NCBI GenBank assembly: GCA_037039685.1
Contig: JAWNGF010000012.1
Span: 620,001-684,000 of the forward strand
Length of the DNA stretch: 64,000 nt
Origin: Ceratobasidium sp. AG-K
Lineage: Eukaryota; Basidiomycota; Agaricomycetes; Cantharellales; Ceratobasidiaceae
Reading direction: 5' to 3'
A program made the position numbers and the translations under genes. Below, piece by piece: positions 53,656 through 64,000 of this stretch (its first letter is position 1; every line of letters starts with the position of its first letter). The notes under the pieces are model-generated. The model had not been told where the DNA came from. It saw only the letters and a program-made list of their open reading frames with translations, and ran no database searches.

Positions 53656-56600
53656 TCATATCCGAGTCAAGTTGCATGCAGGCACGTAGCATTCCACCCA
53701 CGACTCCCCGATGTGAGCGCCTTCAGTATCAAGCTCAACCGTCCCACTGCGTGCGATCAAGAATACATCTTGTGGTCGTAAAAGGATGCTCTGTAGGTCG
53801 GCCGGAATCCAGAGGAGTAAACGTTGTTGGTCGTCGCGCACCCATCCGTTCTTATCAAGCGTCCAGGGCCTATTGACCACTGGGTAGGACGGCTCATGAG
53901 AGCCGAGCTGGTTTAAAGACAAGCTTTGTGTCAGAAATGCATCGTTTGACTATGGGAAGAGGTGCATCCTACCTGGCGCGTCGCCGTTCCCACGTTCCAC
54001 ATGCGGGTCGTGGCGTCGATGGAGCCAGAGACGATGTGCATGCCGTCGGGTGAAAATGCAACCGAGTTAACCGAGTCGGCATGCCCCTCCAGTGGCCCCA
54101 TCACTAGCTCGCCAGTTATCGCATCCCACACCCGAATTGTGTTGTCGTTGGAGCCAGAGGCGATGCGCATGCCATCAGGCGAGAATGCAACCGAGCAAAC
54201 CGCTTCGGTGTGCCCGACTAGTGGACCTATCACTTGCTCACCACTCGTTGCATCCCATAGTCGGACGGTGTTATCCCCAGAGCCAGAGGCGATGCACCTG
54301 CTGTCGGGTGAGAATGCAACAGAGAAAACCACGCCCGTATGTCCCTGGAGCGGGTCCATTACTTGGTTTCTGCTTCTTACATCCCACAAATAGACAGAAC
54401 AATCATTGGAGCCAGAGGCGATGCACATGCTGTTGGGTGAAAATGCGAGTGAGCACACCACCTCGTCCCCATGGATGGAGCCTCCTTCGTGCTCCAAACT
54501 GGAGCCGGTGAGAGAGAGCATAGACAGGGGGAAGTCAAGCTGCCCCTCGAATTGGCCCATCACTGGATTATCGCTCATCACCTCCCAAGAGGGGATCTCG
54601 ACATCATCGGATTCCGGCAGGTTGTGTATACTGATCGGCGAGCGGGCGGAGCTGCCCTCCTTGGATAGTATCGTCACCAGTTCGCCGCTCGTTGCGTCCC
54701 ACACCCGAATAGTGTTGTCCCAACTGCCAGAGACGATGTGCATACCGTCGGGCGAAAATGTAACCGAGCTGACCTCTGCAGTATGCCCGACGAGTGGATT
54801 TATCGGTTGCTCGCCGCTCATTGCATCCCATACCCGGACTGTTCTGTCATCTGCGCCAGAGACGATGCGTGTGCCATCGGGCGAGAATGAAACCGAGAAA
54901 ACCCTTCCGGTATGTCCCTCGAGTGGGTCCACCATTAGCTCGCCACTAGTCGCATCCCATATGCAGATTGAGCTGTCACCAGACCCGGTGGCAATCCGCC
55001 TACCATCGGGCGAGAACGCAACTGAGTTCACAGAGGCGACGTGCGCCTTGAGGGGGGGCATCGTTGGCTGAACGCTTGTCGCATCCCAGACGCGGATTAT
55101 CCTGTCTCCGGAGCCAGAGACGATGCGCATGCCGTCGGGCGAGAATGTAACCGAGTTGACCCAGTCGGCAGGTCCCACAAGTGGGCCCATCATTTGATTG
55201 CCGGTTGCCGTATCCCAGACGCGGATTTCGTTGTCCATAGAGCCAGAAACAATGCGCATGCCATCGGGCGAGAATGCGACTGATGTGACCGTGTTGATAT
55301 GCCCCTCGAACGGGCCCACCGCTAGATTGCCACTTGTTGCATCCCATACGCGGACCGTCATATCACCAGAGCCAGAGGCTACCTGCGTTCCGTCGGGCGA
55401 GAATGCAACTGAGAAAACGGCGTCGTCGTGCCCCTCGAGTGGGCCCATAATTGACTTGCCATCTGTTGCGTCCCACATGCGGATGGTGCTGTCTTCCGAG
55501 CCGGAGGCGACAAGCTTGCCGTCGGACGAGAACGCAACTGAGTAGACTGTACTGGTGTGCCCCTCGAGCGGACCCACCACCGGCTCTCCGCTCATTGCGT
55601 CCCACATGCGGATGGTCGTGTCCTCTGAACCGGAGACGATCCGTCCGGCTCTGGGTGAGAATGAAACCGAGCGGACCGCACCTGTGTGTCCCTGGAGTAA
55701 GTCCATCACCGGTTTGCCGTTAGTTGCATCCCAGACGCAGATGGTATTATCGTCCGAGCCAGAGACGATGCGCGTGCCGTCGGGCGAGAATGCAACCGAG
55801 AGGACCTCACTGGTGTGCCCCTCGAGTGGGTCCATCATTAGCTTGCCGCTCGTTGCATCCCATATGCAGATTTTCATGTCCGCGCAGCCAGAGACGATGT
55901 GCATGCCGTTGGGAGAAATCGCGACCGCCCTGACCTTCCCACCGGCTAAAAACGCGCTAAGTAATGCTAGCTGACGCCGGCCCATTCCAGGCCCCTTAAT
56001 AGTAGCAAGCCGACTAGTCCACCCTAGATAGTGGTCCGCCAGTGGACTGGTGCTTGGCCAAGATGCGAGCATTGACACGTACAGGTGAGGAGTGCTTTGG
56101 CAGATATCACCGGTGGCAAATTTCACTGCGAATCGCCATGCGTCGTGAATCATCTCTTTGAGATTTTGGGAGATTCCTGATCCCTACAAGTTGGTTGGCC
56201 ACATTGGTATCCTCTAATCTCAAGGAGCGGCTTCTTTGACTTACCTGGGACCATACTTGGGCTGTCGCTAACATCGAAGCACTTGCGCTAATTTTGTTCT
56301 TCAAATTTAGTAACTCCATCCAGAGCAACAGCCGCTCTGACAGGAATGCTAGCAGCTGTTTTGGACGCCCGTCTGAATAGCCCCCGAGCTCCAGATGCAC
56401 AGCCCAGTAGAAGCACGCATATGAGAGGTCCGGCGGAATCGCCTGTCTAACCCTCTCTTCAAAGTCAGGCACTTGATTGTCAAAGACGAACGATGACTTT
56501 AGCCCACAGACGTTGAACTGTAACTGGTTGTTCTTGATTCGGTCGAAGCAAAGCTCCGTTAATAGTCCGTGATGCTTTTGCTTCTGGCACCCATGCACCC

Positions 56601-59104
56601 CGGACCGCTCCGGGTCCAGCATATAATCAGGAAATGATGCGTGGAGCGTGGTAACGAGATCGTCGTTGCCTGAGAGCTGAAGCACCGACCTCAAAGGCTC
56701 CACAGCGGCCTTTACCCATTCACGGTCCTCAAGTCCAAGCAGTTTAGCAAGGGCGGTCACCGTGAGCGGCTCTTGCGCGCAGACCACAGTATCAAGCACA
56801 AGTTTCATATTGGTCCGCTCGTCGGGGTCCAGGTCCGAGTTTCCGAATGCAGAGGAGAGGATGGTACTGTAACATAAATTCATTGTCTCTTTCATGTTTG
56901 GTGGTCCTGAGCCGGCCGCGTTGAGCACAGTTTCGACGCGTTTCCGCTGGAGGAATGCGGATGGTGTGGATTTGATGTATCGAATAATGGTTGCGGCATA
57001 GATGAACAGGACACCAGCATGTTTGACCAAGGTTGCGAGCTCCGCGTTAGAAATAAGCGACGTGAGATCCTTGAGCTCAATCTGTAGATAAATTTTGATA
57101 TCCTCCTTGACAATCGAGTCTTCTAGCTGATGCAAGATCAATTGTTGCCCCATGTATCCTATCTTCTGGCGGATCTGGGGCTCTGGTCTACTTGAGACAA
57201 AAATCTTTAGGGGTAAGTCTAATGCACTTTTTGCAAGGATCTCGAGAAGTTGTCCAACGCCCTGGCCGTCTTCGCATTCGTCCAATGCATCGATTACCAC
57301 GACAAAATTCGGTGGTAGAGTATCCGAGACCTCGCGCAATGGGCCAATGATCAAGCCCTCCAGTTGATTCGAAAGTGACTTGGTTTGCAGGTCCGGATCT
57401 CTCTGTAAAGCTTGGAAAATCCTGCGATAGAGGGGATAGGAGAAGCGAGCAAGCTGGTAGGCAATGGTAGGTAGGATAAGGTTAACGTTACGACACTCGG
57501 GCAAGAGACGGGTGCAGAAGAAGCTAGCCCCAAGCTCGTGCGACTTGTCAAGCATCGCACATAGGCTGGTGGCAATCGTGGTTTTGCCAGTACCGGCCAT
57601 GCCGTTCAACCAGTACATGTTTCCCTGTTTTTCGTCGTGCCTCCATAAATCCAACGTCGAAAGAACCTGCTTGCGGGTCGCCGGGGTACATTCCCGTCGA
57701 CTAATCTGGGCGGCTTGTGCTGAGTTGTAGCATGCGGACATCGATGGCAACAGCGACTTCAGCCAGCTTTCCTGTTATCACACCCGGTATCAATAGTTGA
57801 GCGAGCAAAATAGTACCAACTTACGCTTCTTTGTTCCTCTGCGATTTGCAACATGTTTACCTGCGCATTCAACTTCATAACATTGAGTTTAAGAATTTTG
57901 TTCGTAGTATAAGTCGGTCTTACTTTTAGTCGCTCAAGGTATCGCTGGATTTGTTGATAGCAATTCATTATGTCGACCAGTGCCTGGTCCGCCTGCTGTA
58001 ACCGTCTTCCCTTCGATAGCTCTTGCTTTTCGGAAATCTGGATGAGCTCTGCCTGAATAACCCTACACAGGCGGTGAGCTCAGGCTGGTCTATGCGTCCA
58101 GCACGAGGGGGAAAATACCCACATGCAAAGGCTATTCATCCCTTCGGTCATTGTCGACGGGAGATCTTTGCCAGAAATATGCGTGCTCAACTCTTTGAAC
58201 AGCCCTTCAAGATCTTTTTTGAGCTTTGCGTAGCCGTGTCCTGCCTCGCTTTCGGCCTGTTAAATAAAACCGGATGAGGCATTGCATGAATAACCCTGCA
58301 GAAACCAACCTCGAAAGCACCAATGACTTCGCCAAAGTCATTCATGAGTCGTTTGAGCGGTGCGAAGCCTTCGGGAATGCCGCTTAAGGCCTGTTGGAGA
58401 CTGCTGAGATACTTCCAACCGGTGCCTATATTGGTCGGTGCGCTTTTGAGTGGTGTGGGGACAAGACTGGATTTTGGTTCAAATTCAGGGAGGCGAAGAA
58501 GTGACTGGAAAGATGGATTCTCATCGGGCGAAGGGACTCGAAGTTCGGGCGGTGACAATGCAGGCCGAGCGGGGACACCCCCACCCCCGGTTAGGTGCTC
58601 AGAGGAAGAGATGGGGGCTAGAGCAGCAGATTGTAACAGATATGGGAACTGAGTAGTATCGTCTTGAGTTTTAACAGATGAATCGAGTGGGGGATTGGCA
58701 TTTGGTTGGGTCATCTGAGTGGCTGGCGTCGTAGCAATGTCCTGATTAGGAATGCTGACCGTATCCGTCCGATTGAATGCATCGCTAGTACTAGGCGATG
58801 TGACTGAGATTTCCGGTAACCTAACAATAGGCTGGGTAGGCTGGTCACCAACTTCGACCCGAGGCGGCGATGTGGGCTGAATACCAGGGGAGATAGGCCG
58901 AGTATTGGTTGGGGGAGTGGGGGTGGGAGGGGAAGTCCGAATACCTCCGACGAGCGATGTGGGCACAGGGTGAGTGTTCGGCGAAGTGACTGATACGTTG
59001 GGCAAGGATAGAGTTGTGACTGTAGCACTCGAGGTTCTAAAAAATTGGCTAGTCTTTTCCTTCACCTTGCCTTTAATCCGTTTGAATTCCTTTCCAATCG
59101 ACAT
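53656..59104 (-). CDS. NACHT-WD40 receptor (NLR, 1697 aa, 14 WD40 repeats), intact
   Basis: Eight exons: 59104-58310, 58256-58123, 58062-57924, 57860-57825, 57771-56245, 56183-53973 and 53907-53656, with the second and third sharing one codon; seven pieces in total are certain and the joined frame is open for 1697 codons. Architecture: a Ser/Thr/Pro-rich N-terminus (to about residue 240), a helical/coiled-coil region (about 265-370), a NACHT NTPase with P-loop GMAGTGKTT (about residue 425) and Walker B VVVIDALDE (about 520), then 14 WD40 repeats (about 940-1610) split 10+4 by an 80-residue linker, and an LLLWIPADL C-terminal tail. Fungal receptors of this kind act in non-self recognition and regulated cell death; the repeats bind the ligand. 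Near-identical repeats suggest ongoing exchange. The N-terminal effector domain is not recognised. Confidence 0.9.
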
Positions 59105-60160
59105 TGCTCAGTGATCAGAATCTGCGAGCGTGGACGTTCTCCGTGAGTACCACTGGCGTAGTCTCCTCCACATATGGTTTAGGACGAGGGTTCAGCGGCA
59201 CGACCGGATCATTCAAGAACCCCGTTCCTCGCTTGGATCCGGTCGTGCCTCCCTCTTCCCAAATCGTCTACAGGGAAATGTTAGAGCACGCGCGGAACTT
59301 GGTCGATTTTGCCTGGGCTCAGTAAGCGCCGACTACGAGAGACAAGCGCTGACTGGGGGTAGGAGAAGGCACACCGTTGCAGGTGATTAAAATCAACACA
59401 AGGAAAATATTAAAATATTGAATAAGTTACAGATAGGTGTGTAGGCTATGGGACAGGAACGTGGAGGATACAGGTCGTGTTAAATGGTATCAACGGTGGT
59501 AACCCGGGTGGCGCCCTGTGTGTCTTGAGCAATAAGTATATGGAAGCTCGAGTATGCTGCAATCGAAAGCTACGTCAAAGGTGGCCGAGCTCGAGGTCGC
59601 ACTGGTGGTGAGATGGCCAAACGGCGAGTATGAGTGTGAGTACTCAGGGATTGACCAAGTTGGGGTATAAGTAAAGGCGAGGGATGCTGCAAAGTAGTAG
59701 GCAGTCGGTGGTTGGCCAGTCGGGTGCTCTCTGGTAGGCGCAATGATGTAGGCGCCGGATTAGCATGTACACGCTGAGACTGCAATCTCAATCGAGCAAC
59801 TGGCCGGGCCCGTGGTTGGGGAGTTGGTTGTTTGTGGAGGACATTGGGTTGTAGTTGGCTCGCGTTGGAAGTTACTCGCAAATGTGAAGGCGCTGTATGC
59901 GCCTGACCCTGGCTCTTCTAGCCGTGATTCTCCCTATCCTCAATTTCAAATACTCAAAGGCAGATTCACATCGCGGCTAGACATGGAAGGCTTGGTCCCC
60001 AGGTGATGATCAACATTGAATCGCGAATTTAAGTCATGTTGTGTTGTATTGTATTGTAACATTCTGGAAACATTACGAACAAACGATTTCCCTCCATGCC
60101 CATAGGGCTGGTTCGGAGCTGGAGCGAGCCCAACCCATCTCGAATGCCCGGCTTTCTCCT
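59105..60160. other. Intergenic region
   Basis: The plus strand 59104-59325 is open and ends YREMLEHARNLVDFAWAQ, which looks protein-like, but it has no start context or partner exon. The rest shows no gene. Confidence 0.3.
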
Positions 60161-62099
60161 TCAATGCTCGCAGAGTGAGAACGGAGCATTGAACCACTCC
60201 TCGTCGTTCTTGGCTACGAACGCCGTCCGTTCGTCCATTAGTTCCAGTCGGTATTTTTCCGCCTCTTCACGCGTCATCACATCGTCCGACAGTGCGCCAA
60301 TAAGGTTGATGATCTCAGGCGCAAACCTAGCATTCAGCACTGGGTTCGAATCCATTCCGGCGGTGCGCCAGTCCTTTTGCTGTGGGGGGACAATCTTGGT
60401 CGACGGTCGGCGCACAGCGGGGTCGACAAGAAAGAGGGCGACGATCTTGCGGTGACCGGGCCTGGACTTGTCGATGAGCTCGAACGGGGAGACGCGGTGT
60501 TGGTAGGTGTTAGGGAACGCAATACACCTGTTCTGGGATGTGATTATTGAGCCTAATTCATTTACACACGGCTCATCTCTGAAAGTATAAGCGATGAGCC
60601 AGGATTCTACACATGCGCGAGCCTACTACGGACCTATCCATGCCCCAAGTAAGGATACACCCTCGGCTATCGTTTTGTTCGTAGTTCTCGGGACCGGCCA
60701 CCGCAGTACGGAATGCGAGTCGGCTCTCGGTGATGTTCTCTTCGTCGTAGTAATAGATTCCAGATACAACGATCGCTTCGTTCTTCATGCCCTCGATGTG
60801 CCACGAGCCACCTGCGTAGGTCGGCTTTTCAGGTGTCTGCAAGGATGAGGTTTATTACAAGCTGGGCACCGTCGTTCGGGTTGAATACTCACCAAATGTA
60901 TATTCGCAAGCTTGACAATCACTTGTATAACCTTCCCTCCCAGCGTGTACTGAATTTCCCGTGTCTCCAGGCTTCCCAACTGGTAACCTTCGTCGGGAAC
61001 AGAGGGTAGGACGATGGGTCGCCCTTCCTCCCATTCCCGATACTTTGTATCGAATAGATCCACATCTGAGAATTTGTCGTAGTCGGGTTCATCCACATAA
61101 TTATCTTCGTCGTAGTGGTAATTGTTGTCCGTGCGTTCCGGGACGGCCCCGTTCGACGGTATACTATCCGTCAAGACCCGTTCAAAGAGTGGGATGTACG
61201 CTGAGATGAGATCCTCGACCGTCTTGTGTAGCTCGGCATGCTCGACGGGATGTAGGTTGTTGATGTAGCCGTCGCTCTTGACCGACTTGCCATCCTCGGA
61301 TACCTTGAAGTCGGTTGGCAACCATTGGAACTTATCAGAGACGTAATATGTGTTTCGATCACGCCAGGAAGACTTCGCCTTCTCCTCGGTAGGGGGCCTC
61401 AGACGAGCTTCGAGTTTCGAGGCATCCCGGTCGTCCGAGTCCTCAGGATACGACAGAGTTCGACCATACACGATGGGGTAGAGCGAGGGATGGACCAAGT
61501 CGAGCACTTGTCCGTTCGACCGTGGGTGCCAGTCCTTCTCAGCCTCAGGAACGTTTTCGAGCTTGGATACGCCAGAAATAAGGCGTTCCCTCAGTTCCGA
61601 AGGAATGAGCGTGTCGGACTGCCAGATTTTATCATGGCACGCCACCTAGGCAGCGCAAAACCCATTAGTAACATTCCAGAACCGAATGGGTGAAACCTGC
61701 GTACTTCGGCTCCAGTCTCTTCGTCACGCAAGTTCGCATACCCGTCAAGCTCCTCCAACACATAGTCCACGTGCGATTCTTTCATTTGTTCGGCCTGAGC
61801 TAGGGCCTCTGCTCTCCACTTGGTGCGAATCTCGGGGTCGCGGAACTTGGTCCACCAGGAGGGTTTGCGGCGAATCTCGGCTGAAAGACGCGTCATTTCG
61901 AGCTCGACCAACTAAAACAAGTTAGCTTCAAGAACGTATCAAAGTATAGACTTACGGGCTTCGCTGGAGGGCCTCCTTTGAATCCATAACCCAAGTTGAA
62001 CCCAAACGCATCAGGAAGAGGTTCATTATAGCTGGAAGAAGTCGTAGGCTTGGTTTTTCCCGCGCCGCCACGGCGAGCTGCAGCCGATGTTCGAGCCAT
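60161..62099 (-). CDS. DUF4246 family protein (574 aa, intact)
   Basis: Exons 62099-61956, 61911-61705, 61645-60893, 60836-60634 and 60578-60161, all GT-AG; the joined frame is open for 574 codons. Exon 1 is longer than in the array genes and adds a basic, Gly-rich head. It shares this head with the orphan exon at 19658-19798, its closest relative here. GGSWHIEGM, YYYDEENITESRL, QHRVSPFEL and PGHRKI are conserved. It lies more than 40 kb from the array, next to the NLR gene. Enzyme activity of the family is not established to my knowledge. Confidence 0.9.
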
Positions 62100-62134
62100 T
62101 GTGGAGGTTGATTGAGGGCGCGTTGGTGGTTTAG

Positions 62135-62175
62135 ACTGGGGCCAAACCAATACTGTGCACGTGTTCGGCGCTGAC
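62135..62175 (-). promoter_or_regulatory. E-box promoter module of the DUF4246 gene
   Basis: CACGTG at 62158-62163, 59 bp before the ATG. The TATA-like part is weak (AGTCTAAACC). The flank up to about 62330 resembles the flank of the orphan exon at 19658. Confidence 0.5.
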
Positions 62176-62771
62176 GTTCCGGCCATTCAACATATAGTCT
62201 ACATCGCGCTGTTGGGGAATGAGTGATCAACGTCTTGGGATTACGCCCAAGGAACACGAAGGCCTCGTGGTTGTCACTCACGTAAACAATATTGTGCTTG
62301 GTTCCGCTCAAGACCCTCTCAAGTTATCGTGGGCTGAGAGAATGCCGTCAAGTTCCAAGGATGGAAGTAGAGATATAGCGAGTAAGCTACTACAGTGAGT
62401 GGTCGCACACCGGATGGTTTGCAATTAGGGCCGGTTTATAATAATCGTCGGTCTCAAGATCGGCAGAAGCGTGTGATGTGCCCTCCATCAGACTTCACAA
62501 ACAAATAAACCGCGACTCGTCACCTCGCCACATAATGTCGAATCATACGTCGAACTTCGGTTACACAATAGATCGGCTTTCACACTCATCGGAACTTATC
62601 AGGTACTTGGCCCCCTTCAAGTGTAACGATCCGGACAAACTATCTCGCAATTTATAAATTTACATAACTTGGTTATACACCCACTTGGTTAGTCTGCCAA
62701 CATAACGCGTCCACCCGTTCAAATCTTTTGCTCCAGCCCTAACCATTACCTTCTTTCCCTTGACCAACCCG

Positions 62772-62872
62772 TCAACACAGACCGGCCAGTTCCTGCGCGC
62801 TGGCGAGAAGGAAATAGTGGCCGGAGTGAAGGATCTGAGCCGCCGCCTTTTCGGTTACAATATTGGGACAAA
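62772..62872 (-). CDS. Possible last exon of an alpha/beta-hydrolase-like protein
   Basis: Acceptor at 62873-62874; the exon reads EKAAAQILHSGHYFLLASAQELAGLC and a TGA at 62772-62774. A Gly-His-Tyr/Phe pair followed by a short helix at the very C-terminus is typical of alpha/beta hydrolases (catalytic His). Upstream exons were not identified with certainty. Confidence 0.35.
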
Positions 62873-63006
62873 CTGAGTTCAACCATGGTCATGGTGGCAG
62901 CTATATTGCTATTTAATGACTAGGCCCACTATACATTCCGGAAGAGAACAATGTCGCTCGGCAAGGTCGAGAAATTACGCTCACTCAAGTTCCAAAACCA
63001 TGCCGC

Positions 63007-63189
63007 TCGCACCTAAACACCGTCCCACGTGCCGTCAGGTTGTGTATCGTGACGGTCCCATCCATGTTTGACGATTGGATTCAGACCCAGTCTACGGTCA
63101 TGGTCGGCCCAGACCACCATCTGACCTAGTCTCTTCGGGTTGATGACCAGATACACAATGTCAAATATTACGTCGAGAGGGATAAATCC
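63007..63189 (-). CDS. Exon-like open stretch of unknown protein
   Basis: The minus strand reads FIPLDVIFDIVYLVINP, then MVVWADHDRRLGLNPIV and QPDGTWDGV, and a stop near 63016. The start resembles an F-box helix, but the remainder does not. It could be the final exon of an unrecognised gene. No further exon is assigned; the sequence to 64000 shows no clear gene. Confidence 0.3.
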
Positions 63190-64000
63190 GTGACATATGT
63201 GATCGGGTAGGAAATAAACGGTTCACAACGGGCGGAAGACCGAGGACATGGCTGATGGGAGGAGGAACGACCGATCGCCACCCAGCTGATGACCAACAAT
63301 TACGTCTTCAACGCCACCCATTCCAGACTCGCCTGCTGAACGGGCCAGAGGATGGTCGTTCAAGGACTTGTTGCGAGTTTCTCCAAGCCGGTATAACCAA
63401 CCGAATATCTGACAGCTTGTTGCTCCCATTGACATTGGAGTATCGACCGGCGAGTAACTCGTAAGCGACGGTATACGCGACTGATCTCATACGAGGGAGG
63501 TTGTGCTTTATTGGCATGTCTATGTGTTCTAATAGCTTGGCCTATTGCGCGCTTGATTAGAGCAGATAACGACGCGGTCAAGTCAGGAAACATCGCTTAC
63601 CAAAGTCCCAACGCTGTTTCCTGCGCCCAGCTGAACACAGCCCTGCTCACCACCGAAGCACGTTCCACCTAGCGTGTAGCAAATCTCAAAGGGAGCAGGC
63701 TGGGATTACGCCAACGTTATATTCAGATCTTCTGGTGTCATGTTGTAGTATCGATTAGTGAACCCATGTGTCGAATGTGGTCAAAGATGGGGACATTACG
63801 GTTTGGTGTGGAAAATGAGGCGGTAGTGCACGCCGAGAGAGAAAAATGAACGAAGCGGTGGGGTCAAGTGAGTGTCTGGAAAGGGGGGGGGATTCCTCGA
63901 GCGCGAGGAAACCAACCGAGCCGTTGTCGAGGTCGTCGCATTTTTATGACTACCAAACACTCAGTCCAGTAATCGGTGAGGTGTTAATATTGACTTACTC

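Noticed and set aside
53962..55974. Long plus-strand frames opposite the WD40 repeats
   Set aside because: Mirror frames caused by the periodic repeat; no introns or domains of their own.

Overview
The window is nuclear DNA of a filamentous basidiomycete. Short GT-AG introns (about 45-110 nt), DUF4246 proteins, a FunK1-type kinase, TKL-type kinases, a large NACHT-WD40 receptor and chromodomain Ty3/Gypsy elements together point to an Agaricomycete of the Rhizoctonia/Ceratobasidiaceae type. The lineage is inferred from gene families; no marker gene is present.

Layout. 1-11287 holds two copies of one ~6.2 kb block (1-5049 and 6220-11287): a GT32-like glycosyltransferase, two paralogous small nuclear-looking proteins of unknown family, and the 3' end of a DUF4246 gene, all on the minus strand. 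The copies differ mostly by one-base indels, so a separated haplotype or assembly duplicate is as likely as a real tandem duplication. 10999-19798 is a DUF4246 array: one decayed gene, two intact genes (558 and 556 aa) and one orphan first exon. A further intact gene (574 aa) lies at 60161-62099 and fragments lie at 32435-32690 and 51178-51252. Each first exon is preceded by a CACGTG-plus-TATA-like promoter module.

20856-30700 is a FunK1 kinase gene broken by a 7.2 kb Ty3/Gypsy chromovirus (22261-29477) and by a solo LTR with perfect 5-bp target duplications (30173-30628). A 1.1 kb long-inverted-repeat element (31191-32289) and a second chromovirus on the minus strand (32918-39864) follow. 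Both retroelements show a self-priming signature like that of Tf1/sushi elements: the predicted transcript start is perfectly complementary over 12 nt to the primer site just inside the LTR.

The most unusual region is 41463-45299. It reads as a chain of 42 single-codon (3-nt) exons plus four slightly longer ones, separated by 45 GT-AG introns of 51-144 nt, all in phase 0. The chain stays in frame with a TKL-type kinase (45426-46907), so the two may form one gene of about 55 exons.

47926-50582 (minus) encodes two kinase domains in tandem; the first looks like a pseudokinase. 53656-59104 (minus) is an intact eight-exon NACHT receptor of 1697 aa with 14 WD40 repeats. The right end contains exon-like pieces of unknown genes. 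Nearly all nonsense codons in the broken genes and elements fit C:G to T:A changes.
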